Shown here piece by piece: positions 50,161 to 61,587 of a DNA stretch of 64,000 bases. The notes beneath the pieces are model-generated. The model was not told the origin of the DNA. It made no database searches and worked only from the letters and a program-made list of their open reading frames with translations. A program made the translations under genes and the position numbers. This stretch comes from Siphonodentalium dalli (lineage: Eukaryota; Mollusca; Scaphopoda; Gadilida; Siphonodentaliidae): NCBI GenBank assembly GCA_032622095.1, contig CP136063.1, positions 116,394,723 through 116,458,722 on the forward strand. Reading direction: 5' to 3'. Numbering within the stretch: the first letter of the stretch is position 1; every line of letters starts with the position of its first letter.

Positions 50161-51095
50161 CACCTATCTATAAAAAAGGTGATCGTCACGATCCAAACAA
50201 TTATAGAGCTATAGCTTTGAGCAGTTCTATAAGTAAAATATTAAACAAAATAATCAATACACGAATTCCCAAATTTTTTGATGATAATGATATTATAAGT
50301 GATAATCAATATGGATTTAGAAAAAATAGAAGCACGATTGATAGTGCGTTCATTTTGAAATCGCTAACTACTAAGTACCTGAAAGAGGCAAAACCTCTAT
50401 ATGCAGTATTTGTAGACTTCCGTAAGGCATTTGATACTGTCCACCGAGAGACAATGTTTACTAAATTGAAACATGTTGGTATCAATGGCAATATTATGAA
50501 AACTATTGAATCTATGTATGCGTCAAGTGCTTATTCGGTACGAACTAGCCAAGGTTATGGGCCTCATATGATTTCAAATATTGGCGTTAGACAAGGATAT
50601 ATTATTTCTCCCACAATTTTCAAAATATTTATTGATGACATTAGCGCCGAATTTGATGATTCGTGCAAACCGGTTAAAGTTGGCGAAAAATCTCTAAGTC
50701 ATATGCTATTTGCAGATGATCTGGTTATGCTATCTGAAACTGCTGAAGGTATGCAAAGATGTTTGAATAAATTGGAGAAGTACAGCACAAGGAACAAAGT
50801 AGAAGTGAATCTTCAGAAAACTAAATGCCTGATATTCAGGAAACGAGCAACAAAAAAACTAACTGCCTTTAAATTAAGCAACACTCCGTTGGAAACAGTT
50901 AAGGAATATACCTATCTTGGTATTAAATTTTGTGCGAATGGAAAATTTTGCAAAGCCCAGATAGATGTTAACAACAAAGGGTTAAAAGCAATGTATAGTT
51001 TAATGTCATCCTTGCGCAAACATGAAATGTTCTCAGTAAGCATTTGGTGTAAACTATTTGACAAGCTGATAAATCCTATCGTTCTATATGGTTGA
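50161..51095 (+). pseudogene. LINE reverse transcriptase domain (finger and palm)
   Basis: The frame opens with TPIYKKGD and NYRAIALSSS (RT block 1), then GFRKNRSTIDSAF, motif A VDFRKAFDTV, motif B GVRQGYIISPTIF (the usual GD is GY here), motif C MLFADDLVML with both catalytic aspartates, KTKCLIF, and motif E YTYLGIKF. Catalytic residues are all present. It ends at an in-frame TGA (51093-51095) in the block that normally reads LYG-C-E-W, so the stop is a point mutation and the same frame continues to 51914. RT of the APE-LINE type copies its own RNA at a nicked target site. Confidence 0.9.
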
Positions 51096-51914
51096 GAAAT
51101 ATGGGCATCGCATATTAATATTAACAAGCTCGAATCTATTCCATGTGAAATTACACATGTTAAATTTTGTAAATCAGTGTTGGGTTTAAATAGAATGGCG
51201 TCTAATCACGCGACAAGAGCAGAATTGGGCAGATTTCCGATAGCACATGATGCGATAATGAATGCTGTAAGATATATGCTTAAACTGTCTGAAAGAAAAC
51301 CGAATACGTTACTTCAGAATTCTGCCGAAATATGCGAGGAATATATAATTCCACCGTTTTTGGCAGAAGCACTTCACATGCCAAAAATAAGCGATTTAGA
51401 GAATAACCTATCGCTGGAATATCTCAATAAAGTGCGGGAAGAATTAAAATGCGTTCATATTCTAACGTTCAAAAACGAAATATTCGATGACAACAAGAAA
51501 AATGGTATGAATAAATTAAGAACGTATCGTTGTTTCAAAGAACAATATGAAATTGAACCATACTTACTCCAAATTGCAAATTTGTATACGAGATCGTGTT
51601 TCAGTAAGCTTAGAGTAAGCAATCATAAGTTGCAGGTAGAGGTTGGGCGACACGCTCAGCCAAAAATACCTTACGAGAAACGCATATGTAAAAAATGTGA
51701 AGCAAATGAAATTGAAACGGAAGAACACTTTATAATGAGATGTGAAAAACATAACCATTTGCGGAAGAGATTTTTCACTGAAATAGGAGTTCACCAACCA
51801 ATTTTAATAAACTTTGATGAAATAGAAAAGTTCATATTCCTCATGAAGGCTGAACACCCGAGCATATGCAATCTGATCTGTAACATGGTTCGGCAGTTTT
51901 CCGCAAATAATTGA
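51096..51914 (+). pseudogene. LINE ORF2 C-terminal part with CCHC-type finger
   Basis: Continuation in the same frame after the TGA. EIWASHIN leads into the thumb region, then a long helical stretch, and finally CKKCEANEIETEEHFIMRC, a C-x2-C..H..C finger of the type found at the end of many LINE ORF2 proteins. The natural stop is at 51912-51914. The open frame (245 codons from the first Met at 51177) is undamaged apart from the upstream TGA. Confidence 0.8.
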
Positions 51915-52040
51915 GAATATAGTGTTGAGTTACAAATACATGTTATATATATTTATATGAAATTGTCTTGACTTGTGTTTAAATTATCTGTATTATGACA
52001 ACTGCCCCGCGTGGGTGTATTATGTCAATAAAAAATGTTA
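51915..52040 (+). other. LINE 3' untranslated end
   Basis: Short 3' tail containing CGCGTGGG, then GTCAATAAAAAATG and a two-copy AATGTT repeat before the target-site sequence TGTTATGGCG. Confidence 0.65.
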
Positions 52041-52721
52041 ATGTTATGGCGTTTAGTCCGTTGTTTCTCAATGAATATTATTGAAATTTGGTGTATGTCC
52101 GGGCTGGGACATGGAATACAATAACATTTGAATTGTTTTAAATTCACAAATTTGTTGATTTGATTCAACCATTTCGTTCTCAAACACACTATAAAGTGTA
52201 CGCGGCCGGCTCCAAAATAAAAGGTGTAAGCGGACTTGATGTCGCATCATCTTCTTTGTTTATAAATGGACATGACTGAAATTTAGTACATATGTCCGGG
52301 TTATGACATGGAAAACATTAACGTTTGAATTGTTTTTAAATTCACAAATTTGTTGATTTTATTCAACTTTTCGTTCTTTCATTCTATAAAGTGTAAGCGG
52401 CCGGCTCCATTTAAAAGGTGTAAGCGGCTTGTGTGCTTAGTGTTATAGGTCATCGGATTAACTAATTGGCCACTCTAAACTATTGTGTTTTGGGGTATTT
52501 GAGTTTTTTTGTGAAATAATAATTTAGAAAGTGAATACATTTATTTTAAATGATAACTTTATTTAATCATAATAAACACATAAAATATAATAACAGACAT
52601 GAGACATACATGATTTTTAAACTGTTAACAAAAGATATCAAACTCAATACATGACAAAGATGACTCAATGAAGTGTATAAAGTGCACATACAAATATTAA
52701 GGTAAGAATCTTTTTAAGGAA
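52041..52721 (-). repeat. Right arm of the outer inverted repeat, outer part
   Basis: Inverted match to 35561-36055. It has its own roughly 175-bp tandem duplication (about 52080-52250 and 52260-52440) with GCGGCCGGCTCC and AAAAGGTGTAAGCGG in each unit. The outer end is AAGGTAAGAATCTTTTTAAGG. Confidence 0.75.
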
Positions 52722-53438
52722 GCCGATAAAATTAAATTTTAATTAAAATTTAATTTAAAAGTTGCAATTATTAATTTACTGTTTTAAATATAAAAATATT
52801 ATTGAAATTATTATGTCAATTTTGTTAATTAATAATTAATTAACTTTTTTTAAATATAAACTTTATTATTAATATATATTGTTGTCACCGATTTAGGTTG
52901 TCTTTTGTCTATAAAAATAAAATATTCTGTTGATATATTGTTTCATCATTGTGCGGTCGAAACATCCACAGCAGTCTTACAAAAATCTACTTTTCTGGTT
53001 TTGCATTTTTTATGTATAGAATGCAGCAAAAAGGGAGATAACTTGCCAAATGTCATTAAAACATCGAGAAATTTGGTGTATAGATCGAAATTGAGTACAA
53101 ATTTCGGGATTGAAAAAAGACCGCACAATGATGAAACTATATATCGATCGAATATACATGTCTCAAAGCAGTCTAATAAAAACCAGACCGTGTTTCATTT
53201 CAATCAACTTACGGTCTGAAGACACTGGCAGTCAATCTGATTTCAGAGATGAAGGGGAAATTCCCTTTTTTGTAAAAACTCATTAATATTCATAAGGCAT
53301 TACGATACACACATATATCTACACACGTGCGCCCGAAGTCATGTAAACATTTAAGAGTTGTCACTGTTCTTCCGTGCAATAAAATGCTCTCAATGCTAAT
53401 GGACCTATCCATAGGGACCGCCCCAATTTCAATTATAG
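52722..53438. other. AT-rich spacer
   Basis: Starts with very AT-rich sequence (AAATTTTAATTAAAATTTAA). The open frame 52905-53219 has no recognised motif. Confidence 0.4.
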
Positions 53439-53467
53439 CCAATGAGCCGATAGCTCAAACCCGGAAG
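53439..53467 (+). promoter_or_regulatory. CCAAT box and ETS-type site, candidate promoter of the THAP gene
   Basis: CCAAT at 53439-53443 and CCGGAAG (ETS/GABP core) at 53461-53467 sit in a locally GC-richer stretch. If the element 53488-54963 and one target copy are removed on paper, the ETS site lies about 120 bases upstream of the ATG at 55065. Functional assignment is an inference. Confidence 0.35.
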
Positions 53468-53487
53468 CGACTTGCGCCTGCCTAGTG

Positions 53488-54963
53488 GGTTACGTAGCGT
53501 TTTTCCGAAAACCCATAACTCCGAAGGTCCGATTCTCGAAGGTCCGATTCTCCGACGCCCCGATTCTCCGAAAGCCCATAACTCCGAAGTCCCGATTCTC
53601 CGAAATCCCATAACTCCGAAGACCCATAACTCCGAAATCCCATAACTCCGAAGACCTATAACTCCGAACGCCCATAACTTCGAAGGTCTATAACTCCGAA
53701 GGGCCGATTCTCCGAAGGTCCGATTCTCCGAAGATCATGTTTTATCGCTTATTAAATAGTGTACAGTCCAGTGGCGGAGTCAATGTGCCCTAGGGAAGAC
53801 CGCCCCCCAAAAAACATGTCAAATGTCATGTAAACGTCCGGAAATCCCTCCTAGGCATTCAAATATTCACAGTGTTCCTGCCCAGGGGAGCCCCCGGACC
53901 AACGATTGGGGGCGACCCCTCCCATGCATGCGCCCCCCAAATCAGGCCTTCGTGATATGCTTTCGGCATATCATATTCATGATATATCCTCCACATATCC
54001 CCCACATATGCTAATTAATGTGCACCCCTAAATGGGAACACTGGCCCCGCCACTGGTGTGCACCGGGTATATTACAACGAAACGCTGTAAGAATGTCAGA
54101 GTAGCCCAACATGCACAGGGGCGAACGGGGGCAAAGGGGCAGACCTCGCCCTTTTTTCTGGCGACTGAAAATTCTTCAAAGAAATGCGTTCTGTTTGATC
54201 TCGGGATGCTGACAGAATACTTAAATTTATGTAAGAAATACAATTAGTTTGCCACGATGTACGTCTTAATACAATTAATATGATTAAACTGTACACATCC
54301 GACTGCATTGGGGTGATTTGATGCAATCAAGTTCTTTTTATATATGAAAAAGGACAAGTTCTTCCCCGTTCACCCCTGTACATTTTACTCTGGCATCTCA
54401 CGAGCCAACGTAACGTTATAGTATATGGTGTATAGTCAGTGGCGTGCCAGGATTCCTATTTAGGTGGGGGGGGGGGGAGGAAAATTTTGATGCCCCATGA
54501 ACGATTTCCGGGCGTTTACATGACATTGGACATGTTTTGGTAGGGGCCCATATTGTCTGAAATAGCAAGTAGAGGTTTAATAGGGGCAGTAGGAATTTTG
54601 GGACCCCTTGGCTTCGCCACTGGACTGTACACTATTTAGTAAACGATAATACCCCGATAAAACAAAATCTTCGGAGAATCGGACCTTCGGAGAATCGGAC
54701 CTTCGGAGTTATGGGCCGTCGGAGAATCGGGCCTTCGGAGTTATAGAACTTCGGAGAATCGGCCCTTCGGAGTTATAGATCTTCGGAGTTATAGGTCTTC
54801 GGAAAATCGGCCCTTCGGAGTTATGGGCTTTCGGAGAATCGAATCTTCGGAGTTATGGACCGTCGGAGAATCGGGTCTTCGGAGTTGTGGGCCGTCGGAG
54901 AATCGGGTCTTCGGAGTTGTGGGCCTTCGTAGTAATAGGTCTTCGGAAAATCGGTCTGACACC
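53488..54963. mobile_element. 1476-bp non-autonomous element, hAT-like 8-bp TSD
   Basis: The 8-bp duplication GCCTAGTG is exact on both sides (53480-53487 and 54964-54971). The 40-base termini align without gaps as inverted repeats, both containing TTTTCCGAA.ACC.AT and CGAAGG. The subterminal regions are degenerate tandem arrays of 16-20-mers alternating TTCGGAGAATCGG and TTCGGAGTTATGG (54670-54955), complementary on the left (53500-53735). Symmetry extends inward through CAGTCCAGTGGCG (about 53765) and its complement (about 54620) and ACATGTC.AATGTCATGTAAA, leaving a loop of about 600 bases. No transposase frame. The 8-bp TSD suggests hAT; the terminal bases are not the usual CA. Confidence 0.82.
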
Positions 54964-55064
54964 GCCTAGTGATATGAATCGCACCACAATCCGATGCTTA
55001 GATACCATAGTAAGCTATAGGGAAATTACGAACACGCGAGCAAAATATGTCTTAAAAAGCTACA

Positions 55065-55250
55065 ATGGTGTTGAAATGTGCATGGGGAACATGTCCGGTT
55101 GACGAACGATATTTATACAAATATCCCGGAGTGTTTTTAGTTCGGTTTCCTAAACCAGGACGTACTAAAGACAAGTGTTTACTCTGGATTAAACAATGTC
55201 ATCGACCACACTCGGATCTTAATATTGATAGGATAAACTTTTGGAATTCT
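55065..55250 (+). CDS. THAP-type zinc finger protein, first coding exon (partial domain)
   Basis: THAP domains are C2CH DNA-binding modules found in transcription regulators and in P-element-like transposases. The frame starts at an ATG with a good context (ACAATGG) and reads MVLKCAWGTCPVDERYLYKY, then GVFLVRFPKPG and CLLWIKQCHRPHSDLNIDRI. The C-x4-C pair (residues 5 and 10), the FPKP block and WIKQC are THAP hallmarks; the closing C-x2-H pair is not in this exon and would be on the next. A GT donor (GTAAAT) at 55251 falls nine bases before the in-frame TAG at 55260-55262. I did not find the next exon. It could belong to a host THAP gene or to a domesticated transposase. Confidence 0.65.
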
Positions 55251-55262
55251 GTAAATAAATAG

Positions 55263-56905
55263 CAGCTCATTTAGTATTTAATTTGTTGACCAGATGTGTC
55301 CATGAGTAATATATATGTTGTGTTACTTTATTAAAACATTTTATCACCTTCAGATAATGTTATAACTTGCCATAGGGGAAATGGGAAGTTAGCAAAACAA
55401 ACCATAACTCCTCAGCTAGGGGCTCGATTACAAAATACCAACAGCCCCTTAAATTTTCACACTTCCTGTACTGAGTGGGGTATGTTGTTTCACAATGCTT
55501 TGTCGGTATGATAAAGGTGATGACAGGAAGTATGATACTATTAATTTCACTGTGTGTTTGTGTAAATACTAATCACTGGTGATAAAATTGAACAATGACA
55601 ACAAATGGGTCATTAATGACGGAGCAGATGAAATGTTGTGTAACTTCAAACCCTGAAGTGATTTTATCAATCCAATAACATGAGAGCACCTTCCAACTAA
55701 CCTAAAATAATCGAGACAGAGATATTCACTATAACATTTTGTACGAACAAAATAAATAAGGATAACTTTTACCGATAATCGGAGGACATGTCCATGTGAG
55801 TATTAAATCTACTTATTAATTATTTACTGTACATGCAGAATACAAGTCTAGCAATTCACATGCTATAAAATAAAGAACGAAGTAATGACAATATAGCGGT
55901 AAGCACGCAATATAAATTTTATCGCGGTCATGTTGCATCATCTCCTTGTTTAGAATACGGCGTTGGAATTACTACGAAGTTGTACATTTATCCATATTTG
56001 GCACGTGACGTAATATCCGTAGATTAGGAGAAAATAGTATTTATTTGAATATCTTTGCAAATACAATTCTGTTATGTATACTTGTTCTGTCTGAACATTT
56101 CCCAATTATGAATAAACGTACGTTAGTTGCGCTAGTTGTGATTTTGAACATACGACGTTTGGTCAGTTAAGATACGCGACACTAACGTGTCGTGTATATG
56201 ATAACTTCATGAGATTGCAGTGTGGTTTGTATGAATAAGTGAATATTAATTGGATTTGCAAGAAGCTATTCATTGGTCAACCAACGCTGCGTATTGGCTA
56301 GATTTCTCTCGTTTGAAATAATTTTAACCATGAGTGTCTTCTAATGTGTCAAACGCCAATCAAAATTGCAGGACAATTTTCACAGAGCTGAATTATTGTA
56401 TGCTAAATAGTTTATGGGCGACCTGATGCATACATCTTAGTTTTCTTGTGTAGCCACGTTGGTAGAAGTCAAGCTGATGACATGCACTACTTTATATAAG
56501 GCAGATAATAAAGTTATTTGCAGAGAACCGAGCACTATAGGCAGATGATTGGAGCCCTCGGCACAGAATCGGAGTAGGATAATAAAAAGTCGATTTCTGT
56601 ATATCTCGGCACTGATCTCGGGACTATTTTTTTTTACTTTATGTGTTTTATACACACTGATCTGTACATATCTTTTGTATATACACTCATATCTCAATAT
56701 CATGTGAAATTTGATAAGAGAAATAAAGCATATCAATTGATGGCCAGCGACTATACTTTCACGATAGCATGCACTATGGAAATCACGAAACACTGTTCTA
56801 GCGTTGTTGTTGTTGACGATTTATGCCGCGAATATCATCAATAGAGAAAAAGAAGCGTCCCTCAAAAATAACTTCGAAACTCGGCAGAGAACCAAATCGT
56901 CAGCA
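55263..56905. other. Spacer or intron after the THAP exon
   Basis: No recognised exon or RNA. AACCATAACTCCTCAGC at 55400 is one instance of the dispersed ATAACTCC word. Confidence 0.35.
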
Positions 56906-58852
56906 GAGTCGTTATTTGGTGGGAGAATCTGGATTCAGAATCCTAAACCGATTACGGGGCGGGGCTAAATCGAGATTACACGGATTCTAAGTCAGATTTT
57001 GAAATCCACGTGGTCTCCGATACTATGTTTAATGTTCTCCCAGCGTCAAACATGGCTCATGTATATGACACAAGTATCATTTGTATCTTATATTTATAAT
57101 ATTCATGTTTGTTGTGAAAGTCATGCTTTTTCTTCTATGCGTATATATACAATGCATCTAATTAGCTGCCTATCCGCCTTAATCGCATCTTTGTTTCAAG
57201 TTAAAGTGTGTTTATTGATGAGGGCAAGCATTTCTAACAGCTCTAGATTAAATTCCGAAGACGTTGTGGAGAACACACGAAACTTGTCAGTTGTACAGGG
57301 ACGTGTCGACAGACGTTGGTTGGGGTGTCTCGACCCCCCGAACTTTGGAACAATTTGTTTTTAGCTGTACAGTCATTCATACGTGAGGCAAATCATGATT
57401 CTTTTGACTATTCCAAATAATGATACGTACAAGCCAGCAAACGCAACAAACAAACCCGATTTTAAACAAATACATATACAAACTTAATTATGACTAACTC
57501 AGGGGAGGGGGTGACTGGTGATCTTTATATATGTTCAACTTGTTTTGGTAGTCATGTTGCTTTGCCATTACTAATTATTTATTTTTCAGTGTAATAACAT
57601 ATGGGAGAGGGGGTACACTTAAGTGAGTCAGCACTTGTCCTCCAATCACATTGTCTGTATAAACAAATGTATGTGTTTTTTATAATGTACGTGTTATCTA
57701 AATTTAACAAATAAATATGTTTAAACTTAACTTTGGTATATTTCCAGCAGTTGGAAATTTCATGCCTGACACAACATTAGTTGGACATTAATTTGACACC
57801 ATATATTGGCATTGTTCTCATTGTTTGATTTTTCAACCTGTAAAAGTTGGTAATTTTCCAATCTTAGAGTGTGTCAAGTTGGATATTTCCTCCAAGGGGG
57901 TGCAAATGGAATTCTGCGAACCTGTGAGTTTGATGTTTGGTTGAAAGGGGGGGGGGGGGTGGGGGTGCAGTTGGCCGAAAATTTGACGGAGAACTCCCAT
58001 GGGAAACCTCTAGCCACGTGCAGTTCACGTGCGATCACAAGACCACAACATTAGCTTCATGGGCAAAGCTTTATATTTTCCAACTAATGTACAGCACTTT
58101 GGCCAAAAAAAAGACTGTTTCTGCACTATACAGAGACTAGTGTGCAAAACGACTGCGTTTAACGAAACAAAACATTTTAATATGATTGCTATAAGACTAG
58201 ATAGTATATACGTGTATCTGATAATCCATCGATATCATATAATCATACTATTTCTTGAATAAGAAGGAACATATAATAACGAACAAAGCAGAAGACACAT
58301 CCATGCAGGTTCACGTGAATTCAGTCAATGGTGACGTATCCGCCGAATTTGAAATCGACATGCGTTCGGGCGGTATTTTATGGATGGAATTATGAAATGA
58401 ACATGATGAAAGTGACAATGAAATTGACAATGATTTGCTCCAAGTTTTCCATCAACCGAAGTGCTCCCCCAGCGTTACTATCAATAACATTATTATTTGG
58501 CTAATTTCAGTAATATTCTCCCTGTTTACACTCGATAACACAAATTCGTCTGCGAATTTAAAATTATTTGATATAGATCGTTTATATTCTGCAATAATTC
58601 GTACACAAGGGACGGATTCTTATGTTTTATTGTGTGTTTAAACTGCGAGGTGGCGACATCTCGGTTTGTTTACATTACGAACGTTTGAGTCCATAATCGG
58701 AATCAGAATCTGAATCCAGATTACGACGAAATAACGATTAACTACGATTAAGGTCTGTTCGTTACTGATTCTGGTCTGTTCGTTTACCGAACCACGTCGT
58801 ACGGGGTCTAATCCGTAATTTGAATCCGGATTTTCCCACGAAATAACGACTC
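56906..58852. mobile_element. Possible 1.95-kb inverted-repeat element
   Basis: 37-base imperfect inverted repeats share GAGTCGTTATTT and GTGGGA.AATC.GGATTCA (56906-56942 and 58816-58852). No target duplication was found. The interior contains G-runs (57947-57965) and no motif-bearing frame. It could also be two independent fragments of one repeat. Confidence 0.35.
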
Positions 58853-59510
58853 AGGAGTAGTTCACACACAGGTTTGTTCTATTTCGCAAAAGTGAGCGAT
58901 AAAATTGTAATTCATTGGATAACAAGAAAACCATAGTCAGAAATGGTAACGCCCTCAAGATCATATTATTAGGCATATATATAAATTATGATATAAAATA
59001 TATTGGTTTCATGAATGACCGCATCAGAATTGCGTTAAAACAACTAATCCTTCAAATTATTACAAAAACTACGGCTTATCACTGCAGGTTTCTCATTCAC
59101 CACACCAGAAAGCCTCTAAATGCGGACCAAAAATCTAATAAACGGATTAAATACACACCCGATACTTCGCAATACATTTAGTCTATACATTCCAACTGAG
59201 ACATGTCTCTACAGTCTCATACTTCATCAGCAAAGTTTTTAGCTGTTATATTGCATTGTGTTCCGGCCATAAAATCTTCAAGAGTGGCCCAGCTATTGTT
59301 CATACATAAACATCGAAAGCAATTAAAAGTTACATACTGCAACAATGAGACATCCGCGAATACACATCCACGAAAATCCCGAAATGTGTTGTCCTGCGAG
59401 ATACGGCCAGAATAGCCTTACTACAATTTCCTAAAATAACTCGCATCGTGTGAAACCTTAAATGTGTTGTCCTGCCAGATATCCACGTCGCCCCACTGTC
59501 ACGGCCAGAT
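58853..59510. other. Spacer
   Basis: No supported gene. A short direct repeat AAATGTGTTGTCCTGC occurs near 59380 and 59461. Confidence 0.35.
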
Positions 59511-59669
59511 CAGTGCAGCAGTAAACACCCATAGGGCGTAATAACACATCTGTTTACCCCTTTTAGCCCACCGAACAACACCCCGATCCTCCGTCGCCGG
59601 CAGTTCCATATTTCAAAGCCAGTCGCCAAACGTGTGTGGAACAGAGACGTTGGAGACAAACGACATAAA

Positions 59670-59692
59670 ATGGCGCTAGACGCACGAGAACT
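59670..59692 (+). CDS. Candidate first coding exon of an unidentified gene
   Basis: ATGGCGCTAGACGCACGAGA follows AAA in a good start context and encodes MALDAREL, splitting the last codon at a strong donor, CT|GTAAGTAAC (59693). The 170 bases upstream are GC-richer and CpG-containing (CCGATCCTCCGTCGCCGGC), as expected for a housekeeping-type 5' end. The product cannot be named from eight residues and no second exon was recognised. Confidence 0.3.
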
Positions 59693-59897
59693 GTAAGTAA
59701 CAGCACATTCGAAATATATAGGATGCAGAAGCCCAGATAAATATGGAATACTGTAGGGCCAACATAGAATGGGGCGGGAAAATGAAACCCGCCAAACGAG
59801 AAAACCGCCATGCAAAAGCGACAAAAAGTCCAGACATATTTGCCACGCGAGCGAACCACCGTACGCGTCGAAATTTGTTTCATTATCTCGCTTTTGG

Positions 59898-60044
59898 CGG
59901 TTCTGTCATTTGATTTCTTGGCCCCGCAGAAAGCGAAATAATCAAACGAGATTTCGTGGCCATGGAACCGATATATGAAATGAAACGAAATCTCTTTTGA
60001 AAATTTCGCTTTCTGCGGGGCCAAGAAATCAAACGACAGAACCG
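59898..60044. repeat. 60/27/60 hairpin
   Basis: Left arm 59898-59957 and right arm 59985-60044 are inverted copies with a few mismatches (shared TTTCTTGGCCCCGCAGAAAG). The 27-base loop is 59958-59984. A long minus-strand frame across it is an artefact. Confidence 0.85.
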
Positions 60045-60052
60045 TCGACTCT

Positions 60053-61330
60053 ATATATGATACATTTATTTATGAATGTCCTTTGTTAGCTCTTCAATAC
60101 TAGAGGAAATGAAGATATATATAGGCCCTAAAATCGAGACCTTTATTCGATCTTGTTCTATCCCTATACACAGTCACAATCGTGATATAAATTAACTCAT
60201 AATAATACATAAGTGCGATTATGTCTTATATTTGAGGTTGTATGGCAAAGATTGACAAACATATGCAGGTTTATATATACAAAAAAAAATGCAATAACAG
60301 AAATACATCAAAATTCATGATGTCTCCGGCTCAATACAATTATATGGAATCCTGTTATGATAATCAAGATGCGTGTGTTAACCACTGTATATATAATGGC
60401 GAAACAAGCGATGAAAGCGAAAATTGTCGAACAAGTGTGTAAATCTGAATCCGAAACAAGCAAAGAAATAGATATTATACAACGAAGTTAGCGACGAAAG
60501 TGAAATTAGTTGAAACGCGCACATAATCTGATAGGCGAGATAACCGAAGAAAGCGACGAAACCGAAATAACCAAACGAAATTTCGTTTGTATTTTTCTGT
60601 TGTTTCGCTGTAGTTGTTCAAAAAAATTTGTTTGACTGTACACAGTGCTGTATAAACTTATTATGCAAAACATGTGTTCCACAAAAACGCCCAAATAAAA
60701 TACTATTCCGGCATGTGTTCTGTTTATTAAAAAAGAGTAGTGATTTACCTGCATGTGTTCCGTTTATTCAAAAACACTAGTGTTTATCAAAAAAACGCCT
60801 ATAATGAAACACTAGTCAGGCATGTTTTCTGTTTATTTAAAAAGAGTAGTGATTTACCTGCATGTGTTCCGTTTATTCAAAAACACTAGTGTTTATCAAA
60901 AAACGCCTATAATGAAACACTAGTCAGGAATGTTTTCTGTTTATATATACACGAAAACATTGGTCTAACAATATTTACCTTGACTTTTTAAGCCAATACA
61001 ATATGGAATCCTGTTATGCCACTTCAAGTGCGTGTGTTAACTATATAGAACTGTATATAGAATGGCGAAGCAAGCGATGAAAGCGAAAATTGTCGAACGC
61101 GTGTGTAAATCTGAACCCAAAACAAGCGAAGAAATAGAAATTATACAACGAAGTTAGCGACGAAAGCGAAATTAGTTGAAACGCGCACATAATCTGATAG
61201 GCGAGATAACCGAATAAAGCGATGGAACCGAAATAACCAAACAAAATTTCGTTTGAATTTTTAGGTTGTTTCGCTGTATTTTTTCACACAATTCTGTTTG
61301 ACTGTATAATAATGATAACATCACAGGCAA
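60053..61330 (+). repeat. GCGAAA-rich direct repeats
   Basis: A block of about 230 bp (GCGATGAAAGCGAAAATTGT ... AATTTCGTTTG) at about 60390-60620 recurs at about 61030-61285. Between them a unit of about 115 bp (TACCTGCATGTGTTCCGTTT) repeats at about 60747 and 60853. GCGA/CGAAA words are dense and resemble the TTTCG-rich subterminal regions of the 1-8.95 kb transposon. Confidence 0.7.
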
Positions 61331-61587
61331 CAATACAACTGGTAAAACAGAGTAGATGACACGTACATTGATCTGTTTTCTTGGGAGCATTATATATAGG
61401 GAATCCATCTCAGAACAAAGGACTGTAATATTCATCTTTTTCCACCACATGGAGCCGAAACAATTATTTTTTCTGAAAAAAAAATCGCTCTTTTCACAAA
61501 TATTTTTTCCCCAACATTATCATTCACACGGATATTGCAATAATGCCGAAACATTTAATCCATATGGTGAAGCAGTTATCTGACAAG

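Larger units (their letters stand above)
48351..52040 (+). mobile_element. 5'-truncated, broken LINE (APE-type non-LTR retrotransposon)
   Basis: It carries, in order, the end of an apurinic-type endonuclease (48426-48623), a roughly 760-bp insertion rich in hairpins, an endonuclease-RT linker (49402-50160), a reverse transcriptase (50161-51095) and a C-terminal zinc-finger region after a stop (51096-51914). The 3' end has AATAAA and a short AATGTT repeat. The uninterrupted left arm of the outer repeat shows the empty site, and TGTTAT on both sides is the likely target duplication. The 5' junction has small repeats of GTTATACAATTCG, as seen after messy 5' completion of target-primed integration. 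Confidence 0.85.

Noticed and set aside
54664-54960. Regularly spaced short repeats resembling a CRISPR array
   Set aside because: Units are contiguous and degenerate, spacers are absent, the genome is eukaryotic, and they mirror the left end of a transposon.
58303-58395. 30-codon frame (MQVHVNSVNGDVSAEF...) that looks coding-like
   Set aside because: Too short, no family recognised and no splice donor before its stop.
59563-60024. 153-codon minus-strand frame
   Set aside because: It runs through the hairpin and opposite the candidate first exon, with no recognisable domain.
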